NCBI GenBank assembly: GCA_011316305.1
Contig: SAUG01000028.1
Span: 124,001-188,000 of the forward strand
DNA: 64,000 nucleotides
Direction: 5' to 3'
Origin: Rusavskia elegans
Taxonomy: Eukaryota; Ascomycota; Lecanoromycetes; Teloschistales; Teloschistaceae
A program made the position numbers and the translations under genes. Below, piece by piece: positions 11,747 through 21,549 of this stretch. The stretch's first letter is position 1, and every line of letters begins with the position of its first letter. The notes below the pieces were generated by a model. The model was given only the letters and a program-made list of their open reading frames with translations. It did no database searches and was not told the DNA's origin.

Positions 11747-12584
11747 ATGAACTCCCTTCCAACCATAATTTTAGTCCCAGGCGCCTTTCATGTTGCCTTA
11801 TCCATGGATCTCCTTAGTTCTCAGCTTGAGGAAGCCGGCTACGAAACACGAACATTCGGGCTTCTGACTGTCGACCAGCCAATGTTCAAAGTCCAAGATG
11901 ACGTTGCTGCTCTAGCTGGGGAGGTCTTACATCCCCTCATAGAAAAGCAAGGCAAAGACGTTGTACTGTACCTTCACTCCTATGCCGGATTCCCTGGAAG
12001 CGCCGCCATCAAAGGATTATCCAAGACCGAACGCCTTGCAGCTGGAAAGCGAGGAGGTATCCTGGGTCTTGTATATCAGTCTGCTTTCATCCCGAAGCCA
12101 GGGGACACGCTATTGCAGATGATTGGAGGCACTTACGCCCCTTGGCAAGACCCAAATGTAACTATAACAAGACGAGCTTCCGTCGTGACTTCTTCCTACC
12201 AACACGATAAGCTAATACTATTCACAGACACAAACAGGTCTTGTAGGCGTGATCGACCCCAAAGCCACCTTCTACGCTGATGTCATGGAACCATTGGCGA
12301 CCAAGGCTGCTGATCGAATCCGTCCGCAATCGCTCCTTTCGTTCAACACAGCGTTGAGCCAAACTTTCTGCGGCATCCCCGCATACAACGATCGTCGCAC
12401 CTATCTCCATACCAACCAGGATCAAGCTCTGCCCCCTTTCGCCCAAGATGCATTCGTTGCCGGTAGTGGAGTCAAATGGGATGTGCAGAAGCTAGTCACA
12501 AGCCATAGCCCTTTTTTGAGCGAGCCAAAACAGCTGGCGGCCATTGTGGTGGCCAATGTCAAGGCGTTCGTAGCGACCTATTAG
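11747..12584 (+). CDS. Alpha/beta-hydrolase (AB_hydrolase_6-like esterase)
   Basis: Two exons, 11747-12157 and 12228-12584, with a 70-nt phase-0 intron, give 255 residues. The start PTIILVPGAFH is the oxyanion-hole strand of this family. The nucleophile elbow is LHSYAG (Ser about residue 83). The C-terminal SHSPFLSEP carries the expected catalytic His. This compact type of hydrolase cleaves esters of small aromatic or polyketide compounds; the substrate is unknown. It is the only gene of the 7-21 kb island I read as undamaged, and it lies directly upstream of the ammonia-lyase relic on the same strand. Confidence 0.75.
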
Positions 12585-12601
12585 GACACATATGGGTGTC
12601 T

Positions 12602-12960
12602 CTATGGACTTGTATACCAATGAAGGGAAATACTGGGAAGAGACACCATCTCGCTGGCCATTGCGGGTGAAAGCAGTAACTCAAGCACATGTACAATGGT
12701 ATGACACATTTTCATAACATTACTATAGACCACCAATTGTCCATAACTGACCTCGTGAATGTCGGAGAGGAGCATCTTGCAGACTTCTGGACTGTTTGAA
12801 AACTGTTCTTGTGCAGCCATAAAATTTCGCAAGATTGGAACCCATTGGTCACAAATTTTGCGTCCCATGCCGAACGGGTGCGTGTATTCCGAATAGCAGC
12901 ATTGCGCCTTAGATTTGACTTCTAACCCTCGGTTTGCTTTGACTCCCTTGAGTATTTCCG
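12602..12960 (-). other. Unassigned open frame upstream of the lyase relic
   Basis: A minus-strand frame holds a possibly coding segment (around 12640-12940) ending near a GTCAGT donor-like site at about 12750. I recognise no family and cannot complete a gene. It may be a remnant or chance. Confidence 0.15.
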
Positions 12961-12982
12961 CAAAATCATCAAGGCGAGCACG

Positions 12983-15213
12983 ATGAGAGCTTCGTGGAGT
13001 CTGAATGAAATACTTTTGCGACATTGGGCTCTGCTTGAGTGTTCTCCAGTTAGCTCTTCTGTCATCAAAGCGGCCAATGGCCACAACCTTGATATCGCCA
13101 CGGTTGTACTGCTTGCAAGGCCCGTGGTTGCCTTCACAGCAGACTTCCAACCCGCTGACTTATATCTAGATACAATGCTTCCGTGAAGATTTCCGAGGAC
13201 GCGAAGCATGCGATTCGTCAGGGTGCCAGAGCATTCGAGGCCAAGTCAGCGACCAATGAAGTCATATACAGTATACTCACAGATTATGATCCTCCTACCT
13301 CTGTCGTTAATGAGCCTGTCAGGTATCAATATTGGATTCGGGGGCAGTGCAGACACTCGGACGAAAGCGTCTGACAAACTAAGTGGTTTACATTATGGAA
13401 TCCTTGCAGAGACAATCGCGACGCAGGGAAATCTCGATCACGACAAGGATTTCCAAGAAGGGGATTTCTCGACGTCGGCCTTACCGTTGACACACGAAGT
13501 TGCTACAGTCATTCCGGAGTCCTGAATACGCGCGTCGATCTTGGTCAGGCTCAACTCGTTGGCGCATGGTGTGTCTGGGATCACTCCACACACGATAGAG
13601 GCCCGCCTTTGTCTTCTTGATTACAACGTGACTCCAAGAGTACCGTTGTATGGGAGTATCTCGGCATTCGGGGATTTGAGTCCGCTTGCTTACATTGCCG
13701 GGGTCCCAGAAGGCAAACCATCCTTGAATGTCTACACTCGCGAGAGGCGGAATACTCAACGCCATATAGAGCGAGCAGTCACCGCTTTGACCAAACACTC
13801 GATGACACCAATTGTTTTGACAGCTAGGGAAGGCTTGGCACTAGTAAATGGGACACCTGTATCAACTGCAGTTGCAGCTTTAGCTATGCGCGAGGCTCTG
13901 GGTTTGGCAGCTTTCTCCCAAGTCCTCACAGCAATGAGCGTGGAGGCACTTCGAGGTATAGACGAGAGCTTCGACCCCTTTCTCGCCGCCGTTCGTCCGC
14001 ACTGGGGCCAAGTGGAGTCATCAAAGAACATCTCTACCATGCTCGAGGGATCCCAGGTTGGTCGACCGTGGTCATGGTTTGGACGCATCGTCTTTGCTTC
14101 AGGACCGCTATTCCCTTCGGACGGCCTCACAGTGGCTTGGTCCCACACTCGAAGACCTATCGCTGGCAAATACCCAGATTACGGTGGAGCTCAACTCTGC
14201 TACTGACACTCCTCTGGTTGATGCCAGTATTCGTCAGCCACGGCTATTGCATGCCGGAAACTTTCAAGCTAAGGCCATCACGTCTGCCGTGGAAAAGATC
14301 CGTCAGGGTGCCGAATCCATAGGTCGAATTCTCTTCGCCCAGTGTACCGAGCCAATTGATCCTGTAATGTCTCGTGGGCTTCCACCGGAACTTGTCGCCA
14401 CAGAACCTTCAGAGTCGTTTATGTTCAAAGGCACAGATATCCTTGTTGCGTCGTTGATTTCAGAGCTGGGATTTCTTTCGAATCCAGTGGCATGTCATGT
14501 ACAGGCGGCAGAAATGAGGAACCAGGGTGTTAATTCTCTGGCTCTGATCTCCTCATTCTATCCCAGCTTGCCGCTGCACATCTAATCGCAGTTTGTCAAG
14601 CTCTTGACTTACGAGCACTGCAATCGCGCTTCCTAGCGACACCTGAGCCAGAATTTCGTTCTTCAATACGGCAAGGCCTTGCTACTCACCTGACAAATTC
14701 CGAGAGTATAGATACTCTGCTAGACACGTGCTGGAACACTTTCTGTGCCCGCTTGGACGCAACCACGACTCTAGACTCTATGCCGCGATTCTCTGGAGCC
14801 ATTGCCAATCTTCAACCACTGATCATGCCATCTCCTCATGTCTTCAGGCGAAGCTTTCCGGGCGCTGGTATGTTGCATCGAACACCTTAGGGGATTTCAC
14901 ACGGAAGCTTTTCACGGACGTTCGGAGAAGATATATACGAGAAGACGACGCAACAAGATTGCTTGGACGGGCTAGCAAGCAAAAGTACACGTATATCAGG
15001 AAGGATCTCGGAATACCATTGATAGCAGGCCCGGAGACTCTGGCTACACCAGCTTGCCCTGAGCAATCGGGAACAGGATTGACGATGGGGGCGCTCAATA
15101 GTAGGGTCAGAGCGGCTATGGCAGCGGGCAAGCTTTACCAAGTGGTTATGGGGTGTATCAAGGAGGTAGAAAGGCCAAATCTGTCAGGACAGACAGCGCT
15201 TGCCAAGCTTTAG
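12983..15213 (+). pseudogene. Phenylalanine/histidine ammonia-lyase-like, multiply disrupted
   Basis: Segments match the MIO-dependent aromatic amino acid lyases in order: NGHNLDIATVV, GFGGSADTRT, RLNSLAHGVSGI, GDLSPLAYIAG, LVNGTPVSTA, QDRYSLRTASQW, VELNSATDTPL, GNFQAKAITSA, HVQAAEMRNQ, NSLALIS, LSQLAAAHLIAVCQALDL, and a C-terminal RKDLGIPL region. Apparent introns are 13120-13169 (GC-AG) and 13271-13322. The damage: TGA at 13523-13525 where the family has Trp; Ala-Phe-Gly instead of Ala-Ser-Gly at the MIO triad (13664-13672); a +1 frame change near 14057 (an indel, or a 46-nt intron with no clear branch point); a frame change with lost codons near 14550; and another near 14870. The living enzyme would convert Phe to cinnamate. 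This copy cannot. Confidence 0.85.
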
Positions 15214-16449
15214 CAAGCGGCTGTTTTCCATTGATTGCCGTTGTCTTCGGGGCGCAACAATCGTTCGTTAGTCTCGCTTCAACTGAAAACCTTTGCAGGC
15301 ATATACGACCACTCCACCACCTCTTTTCAGGTTTCTGAAGAGTACATCTTGACGAGCTTCGTCTACTATACAGTTCTGCTTCCTCGAAATATTTAATAAT
15401 TCGTTTAAGACATTAGGATTAAGGGAGGCTTTGAAGGTTCTAAGTTTCTGTTGCCCGGGTCACCCTCCCGGGCAACCCCCCCGTGTACGAATATGACTAA
15501 TATAGCGCTAGCCCTACTCCGCAACCCCTTCATGTGAATAACCTCGTCGAGATCCCTCTTCTTCAACCATCTGTTTTGACCTTGTACCACACACCAACCA
15601 CGCAAGATTTCAAGCTATGACTCTCACATCTTTTAGCTGTATATACACACTGTAAGGCCTTAGAATTTCCAGTATACGCGACCGAAGGTAGGTGAGCAGT
15701 ACCTCCATATCGATATTCACCTCGATCTTGGAGAACATCTCACTACTAAAAGTCGCTGGAGATACCTTTAAGGTAGGGCTAGCCCTACTCCGTATTCCGC
15801 ATTTGACTCCGCACTGTATGACCCCCCTATATCTGCCTGTTTACTTTATTTATTTGTATTCTGAGGATTCTCACGGATATCTCAGCGGAAGAGCGTTGGG
15901 TGCGTGTAAAACAGGTAGGGGGCTGAGAGACTCTCAAAACCACACCAAGGCGGGCCCCACAATTGACTTGATCTTAGTGGGTATTTGAGGTCGGCCCATA
16001 CTATATATGAGATAGGGGAGATATCGCCCCCGAAGACAGAACTATTGATTGCCGTCAGGCTAGTGCCTAGTGTGCCCAGCTTGGCCTGGTCAGGGTTAGC
16101 GCGTCTGACGTCATAGAGCCTGGCTGAGTCATATATTAAAGGGGCCGTTGCTTTTTGTTGTGCTATATGAAAGATCGTCAATAGGCCTGGTGGGCCTGAG
16201 ATTTGCCCGCCCGCTCGCTTCAAGATTCCGAGCAAACTTCAACGGTCAAACCGGAAAGGACCATAATCGGTATATAGAAAGTACACAGGTTTCGGACCGA
16301 ACGGGTTTGGGTGCAACCCCTCTCCCGTGAAGCCCAGTCGTTGTTGTACACGCTGGGAATTCTCTCCTTCATGCTTCTGCAAGACTCACCATTAGATATT
16401 TCAAAAGGACAACATAGTCGGTTTCAGTTTTTGACCACCAGGACAAGTC
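15214..16449. other. AT-rich, repeat-like intergenic stretch
   Basis: No gene is seen. The block holds a 10-bp-stem hairpin (15450-15476), a perfect 16-bp palindrome (15773-15788) that shares the word TAGCCCTACTCCG with 15508-15521, and a tRNA D-arm-like segment (15876-15900). Composition and TA content suggest old, mutated mobile-element sequence. Confidence 0.45.
15450..15476. repeat. Perfect inverted repeat (10-bp stem, 7-nt loop)
   Basis: GTTGCCCGGG at 15450-15459 and its reverse complement at 15467-15476 enclose a 7-base loop. The function is unknown. Confidence 0.7.
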
Positions 16450-17947
16450 ATGACGCGAATTGCGGAACTTGCAGCCATCATCAGTACCAATACAGAGGAA
16501 ATATATGCACATCTTGCGCGCAGAGGGTTGCCTAGTCCATCTTTCGATCCAGAGAGCCCAGCTGGACTGTTACAGGATAGCCAAATAGTCGCAGCACGCC
16601 TGGCCATCCTTGAAGCGACAGATGAACTCCATGCATTGATGCTAGGACCGGCCGCGCTTCTTACAAGACAGCAGCCTGTCAGTACAATCGATATCTTCTT
16701 TCTCCTTTGATCAGCGTGGATTGACCATGGTGAGCGACAGTTCAACAGCTGGATCAGCCTTCAAGCCATCGTCAAATTCGGACTTGGCTCTTCTTTCCCA
16801 CACGGAAGCATCATTCGCAGACATCGCGGCCGCCAGCAGGCTTCCCGAGGCCACGGTGCGACGGCTGCTACGACATGCAATGGCATTCCACATCTTCCAG
16901 GAACCCAGTGAAGGCATTGTGCGCCATACGACTGCTTCGAAAACCCTTGCTGATACCCCTCTGTTACGACAATGGATGGGCATGGTCTCGGAAGAATTGT
17001 GGCCTGCCGCCACCAAGGTCCGCCGCCACGCTACCCGCTACCCACGTTGACCGTTGACCGTTGACAGACTGTCGAAGCACTCACTAAATGGCCAGGATCC
17101 GAGGAACCAAACCGCGCGGTGAGTTCAGGAGTTCCATATCCATCTCCTCCATTCAGGCGGCTGAAGCAAAAGCTGCTTGGACCAGGGATTCAATATTGCT
17201 CATGATACCGATGCTACCATCTTCGACGAGATTTCCAAGTACCCCGATAGAGACCGACGTTACGCAGACGCCATGACGTTCGGCTCGAACGGTGCAGGCC
17301 TCGAAGCTCATCACATCCTAAAGGGCTACGATTGGAAATCACTTGGCGAAAGCACAATCGTAGACTTAGGAGGCTCCCATGGCACCCTCAGCATTGCAAT
17401 AGCCCAGGCATTCCCGTCACTGCGATGCGTGGTGCAAGATAGACCCGAAGTCATTGGTTCGGGCCAGGAGAACTTACCGTCAGACCTCCATGACCGCGTG
17501 AGCTTCATGGCGCACGATTTCTTCAAGGAGCAACCTCTCAGAGGCGCAGAGGTCTACATGTTACGATGGATTCTCCATGATTGGTCTGATAAATATGCCG
17601 CTCGCATCCTGCAGAAATTGGTTCCGGCTCTGAAGCCTGGAGCGAAGGTATTAATCCTCGAGCAGGTGTTACCCTTGGCGGGCGAGCTCTCCAAATACCA
17701 GGAGAAGGCATATCGGTGCGGCAGTACTGCAAACAATCTTGCCTTTTGAAAGCCAAGCTCATACCAGTTTAGGTCAATGGATCTGACGATGTTGGCTACG
17801 CATAATGGGAAGGAGCGCGACATGGAAGATTGGAAGCAATTGTTCGAGATGGCTGATCTGGGTTATGCGATCACGTCCGTGACTAAACCGAGGGATTCGA
17901 GGTTAAGCATCATAGAGGCTACGTGGCGATCGCAGAGAGCCTACTGA
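16450..17947 (+). pseudogene. O-methyltransferase (polyketide/sterigmatocystin type) with a frameshift
   Basis: Five exons, 16450-16677, 16741-17017, 17068-17118, 17186-17715 and 17773-17947, encode a class-I SAM O-methyltransferase of the fungal secondary-metabolism type. Readable parts: LEATDELHALMLGPAAL, SWISLQAIVKFGL, RLPEATVRRLLRHAM, EEPNRAGFNIAHDTDAT, motif I VDLGGSHGTLSIAIAQAFP, VQDRPEVI, MLRWILHDWSD (family catalytic His region) and ILEQVLP. In exon 2 the frame changes at about 16797-16804, where CCACACGG seems to have lost one CA unit. Restoring two bases makes the coding sum 1263 nt (421 codons). An internal ATG at 16721 opens the downstream frame but would drop the conserved N-terminal dimerisation part. 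Intron 2 contains a GTTGACC tandem repeat. Confidence 0.7.
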
Positions 17948-18948
17948 CCTAGAGTCCGCTCTACTAGATCTTTCGACTTCGCTAAAGTGAGAAGCACAAG
18001 CGAATCCCTCTAATCTATTCACGACAATTCGATCATGGAATAGCTCAAAGACTCACAGCGTCGGTCAACATAGAGCAATTCGCACGCACACCTCGCTTTC
18101 ACGCTTCGGAAAGCCTTGCAGCCTCATATGTCCCACCGGCACGGTCAAATTGTCAAGTCATCTATTAGCAACATCACAAAACTTTATTCCAAGTACATCG
18201 TGGTTGGGTAGTACTCGAGACATTTGCGGCCGAACTATTCTCATTCCATTCGAGGCAGAAACTTCGCGAGGCAAATATTCAAACCAAAAGGACTGTTGCC
18301 TTGCGTTCTACACCCATCAACTTGTCGGATGCTACAAAGATACAAGCGAACAGATGAACCACTCGGTATTACGACCGTTTCAGGCATCCAGTTCTTCGGG
18401 GCGCTAAAACGATTAGGCTACCATGCATTTACAGCATGAAAAGAATTATACACTAAGCACACCATCTCGCTGGGTCTGTGCGAGATGCGAGACTGATAAT
18501 TGTCCGAGAACATTGAGGCTACCGAACAATGCTGCATCTGTGCTGACCGCCACACGGTATACGTTGCCAAAGGCTGCTCTAATGCATGCCTGTGCGTCTC
18601 TAATGTACTCCGTATCTACCGTGATTCTTCAGGGCACAAGGACGACTCGTGCAACTCTGCTCGTTACGTGTCGTTCTTACATGAGGGAAGCAGGCTAGAC
18701 ACCGCCTGACGCAGACAATACAGGTTTAAGGTGCAGTAGACTTCAAGCTCGAAGGCCATCCATAGTTTTCCTGGCTTGGGTCCACTATATGATAAGGTAT
18801 GGGATACAGAGTCTCTGATGTATTATTAACAACCGCACCTTCGGACTGTCGTATCTTACTGAGGCATTGGGTTTTGCCCACCTTGGAGCTTCCTTCGCTA
18901 CACACCTCGTTCACCTACACTAACAAGCCTCCTCTATCAGACTTCACC
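17948..18948. other. Intergenic, no supported gene
   Basis: Short frames only, none with a recognisable motif. It may hold the former promoter of the SDR relic. Confidence 0.4.
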
Positions 18949-19345
18949 ATGCCAGGCACAATCATCATCACCGCGGCGAATAGCTCTCTCGCCATTCCAG
19001 CCTTTCAGCATCTTCTGACGGATCACCCTGGATATACTGCTGTGCTGACGGTTCGTAACATGGATACCGACGTTAATACTAAGAGGCCGCGCGCGATAAT
19101 TGCCAAATACCCTAACGCTTTTCACGCTAAGACCTCAATCCACGAGCTAGACCTCGCAGATCTTTCGACTGTACATGATTTCGCGAGCAATATTGCCGAC
19201 GAGATTCCAAGGGGCAACCTTCCGCCCTCGCTAGTCTTATTTATAACGCCTTTCATTGGAATCTGTCTGGTAGAGTAGAAATAACAAAAGATAGCTACGA
19301 TAAGAGCTTTTAAGTAAACCACGTCGCTTATATTGCGTCTGTCTG
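18949..19345 (+). pseudogene. Short-chain dehydrogenase/reductase N-terminal relic
   Basis: From the ATG at 18949 the frame gives an SDR Rossmann start: TIIITAANSSLAIPA (in place of the TGxxxGxG loop), AVLTVRN, HELDLADLSTVHDFA. At about 19222 one base is missing. The following frame then reads YNAFHWNLSG and DSYDKSF, a TAA (19311-19313) where a Gln codon is expected (CAA to TAA), and VNHVAYIA. Homology fades after about 19345, so the catalytic Tyr-x-x-x-Lys half is absent. The C-to-T stop fits RIP. Confidence 0.65.
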
Positions 19346-19880
19346 ATTGGTACCGGGAGCTAGATGGCATGAAATGATGGAGTTATATTACAATTCCACG
19401 ATAGCCTCACTGAATAGAATCGTGTTTGCTGCCTGTGTCTGTTGTGCTATAGATAAGGCTGGTCATTTGTGTTGTACTGCGAACAGGTATCACCAGAGCA
19501 CAGTTGTATGTCGAAGAAACGCTATTGTTCAACGTACGACAACAATAACAACAGGACGAAAGCATCCCGTTGTAGACAACCATTTCAATCTGATATGCAG
19601 GATGCGCTGACCCGCGACTTTCGTTAGGTACCTTTTGGGTCGAAAGCGGCGTCCATGCTGGTTAACGAGGCCGGTGCTGATGCAGGCCGAGTCGCAGATG
19701 CATTGCCGAAAGAGGATATCATTTGATACCTGATTTTGCCCACTCTGCGGCTTCTTGAGAAAGTGGGACTCCTCTGAATGTTTGCCATCTATAACTGCTT
19801 GCGTGCGTGGATTTCTTGACACTGTCACCCTACCCAATATTGTAATCGATTCGGGGGTTCCCCAGCGCGATTTCAATCAG

Positions 19881-21369
19881 ATGGATTTGAATCACGAGGA
19901 CTTGAATGCCAGCCATCTCTCCTTGCTCTCTGTACTTGTGCTTCTTTTCATCTTTGTATGCCGGACGTTTTCGGTCCACTTCCACCGCTTACATCGGATT
20001 CGTCTCCATGGCTGCGCACCGCCTCCAAATCTTCCTCAAATCGACCCCGTCTTCGGTCGGTCTCGATACAGTCATCCAGGCCCTTCGCTCTTTCCGGAGC
20101 ATTCAACGCAATGCCTCCCTCGAGCAGCAATTCACGACTTACGGTACCACATTCCAGGTTCAAGTCTACAATACCACCAAGATCTACACGATCGCGCCGC
20201 AAAATTTACAGTCAGTCTTCAGTACTGACTTTGACTCCTGGGGTATAGCGCCGCTCCGACTCTTTTTCTTTGGGCCTTTCGTTGGGAATGGCATCATGAC
20301 GGCGGACGGTATATTCTGGACCCATTCGCGTGCGCTTCTCAAGCGGAATTTCTCGCGAGCACAGATATCAGATCTTTCAGCTTACCGTGTACACGTTGAT
20401 CATTTGCTCACCGCCTTATCAAAGCATGATGGCTCGGATGTCGACTTAAAACCATACTTCGAGAGATTAGCGCTCGACTCCAGTACAGAGTTTCTCGTTG
20501 GACACACTACCGGCTCTTTAACTGGTATCGGAAAGCGTATGCAGTTGCCCCAATGGAACTTCGTGACACAAGACAAGCGATTCTGGTCCTCCTGCAAGCT
20601 CGCCCGCGCTTTCGTGGAAAGATGCGTTGCGCAGGTAGCAGATTCCCTTAGGGATGCAGCGACTAAGGAACCGTCCAGATTGATTCTCGCGCACCAACTT
20701 GCAGCACAGACCAGTGATCATAAGGACATTGTGAACCAGCTGCTCACTGTCTTCCCGCCAGCGCACGATGCCACGGCAGTCACCCTCACCAACATTTTCT
20801 TCCACCTCTCGCGCCATCCCATCGCGTACGCCAGGCTTCGCCAAGAAATCTTAGCCATAGGCCCATGTTCAACTTGGACGTTCGAGCGCTTGAAAGCGTG
20901 CAAGTATCTTCAAACAGGGCTGAACGAGACAATACGCCTGAACCCATCGATCGGTCCAATGAACCGCGTCGCCTTGCGTGATACTTTGCTACCCACTGGT
21001 GGGGGGTACAAGGGCACGTCACCAGTCTTCGTGAAGGAAGGGACCGTCTTGACGACGAGTTTCTATACTTTGTACCGCTCGCCGCAAATCTGGGGCCAGG
21101 ATTCGGATATGTGAAGGCCAGAGCGATGGCTACAGAAGGGCCAGGATGAATTGTTAGAGGTGGGACACTGGACTTTCCTGCCCTTCGGGGGTGGAGCAAG
21201 GATATGCATTGGCATGCAGCTGGCGCTGACGGAGGTCGCGTGTGCTGTCGGTAGGCTGGCTCAACGATATCGGCGAGTAGATTGTAGAGATGCGGTGTGG
21301 GACTTTGTAGAGTGGAATACAACGACAGTAAGTCGCAATGGGGCTAAAGTAAGATTCATCCTTGCGTAG
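19881..21369 (+). pseudogene. Cytochrome P450 (CYP52-like clan), disrupted
   Basis: The N-terminus from the ATG at 19881 has a hydrophobic anchor and a PPPNLPQIDPVF hinge. At 20054-20061 a 4-bp tandem duplication (CGGTCGGT) shifts the frame. The rest reads LDTVIQALRSFRS, an I-helix region FPPAHDATAVTLTN, ETIR (ExxR), PVFVKEGTVLTTSFYTLYR, then TGA (21112-21114) just before RPERW, and the haem loop FGGGARICIG. Apart from the duplication and the stop, the frame runs to 21369. P450s of this type hydroxylate alkyl chains or fatty-acid-like compounds. Both lesions precede the haem-ligand Cys, so no active enzyme is expected. Confidence 0.8.
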
Positions 21370-21549
21370 AAGGGAATATCGTGTTCAGTCCGGATCAGCT
21401 ATCGGAAGAGAAATGCGAAGGATAGGAAAGGTATTACGTAGAAGTGTAGTCTGAAATCCCGAGGTTGCCAAGGCTTGGCATTTTGGATGCTTTCGAAATT
21501 TGTAATTTTGCTTGAAATCTCAAATGAGCTCATAGCAACGTCGGCAGTA

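Noticed and set aside
12602..13150. Minus-strand frame overlapping the ammonia-lyase start
   Set aside because: The part beyond 12980 is the antisense of recognisable lyase sequence; the rest shows no family motif.
14057..14102. 46-nt GT...AG segment in the lyase as a true intron
   Set aside because: It restores phase, but the sequence inside still reads like family coding (DASSLLQ before DRY) and there is no clear branch point, so a one-base indel is equally likely; left open.
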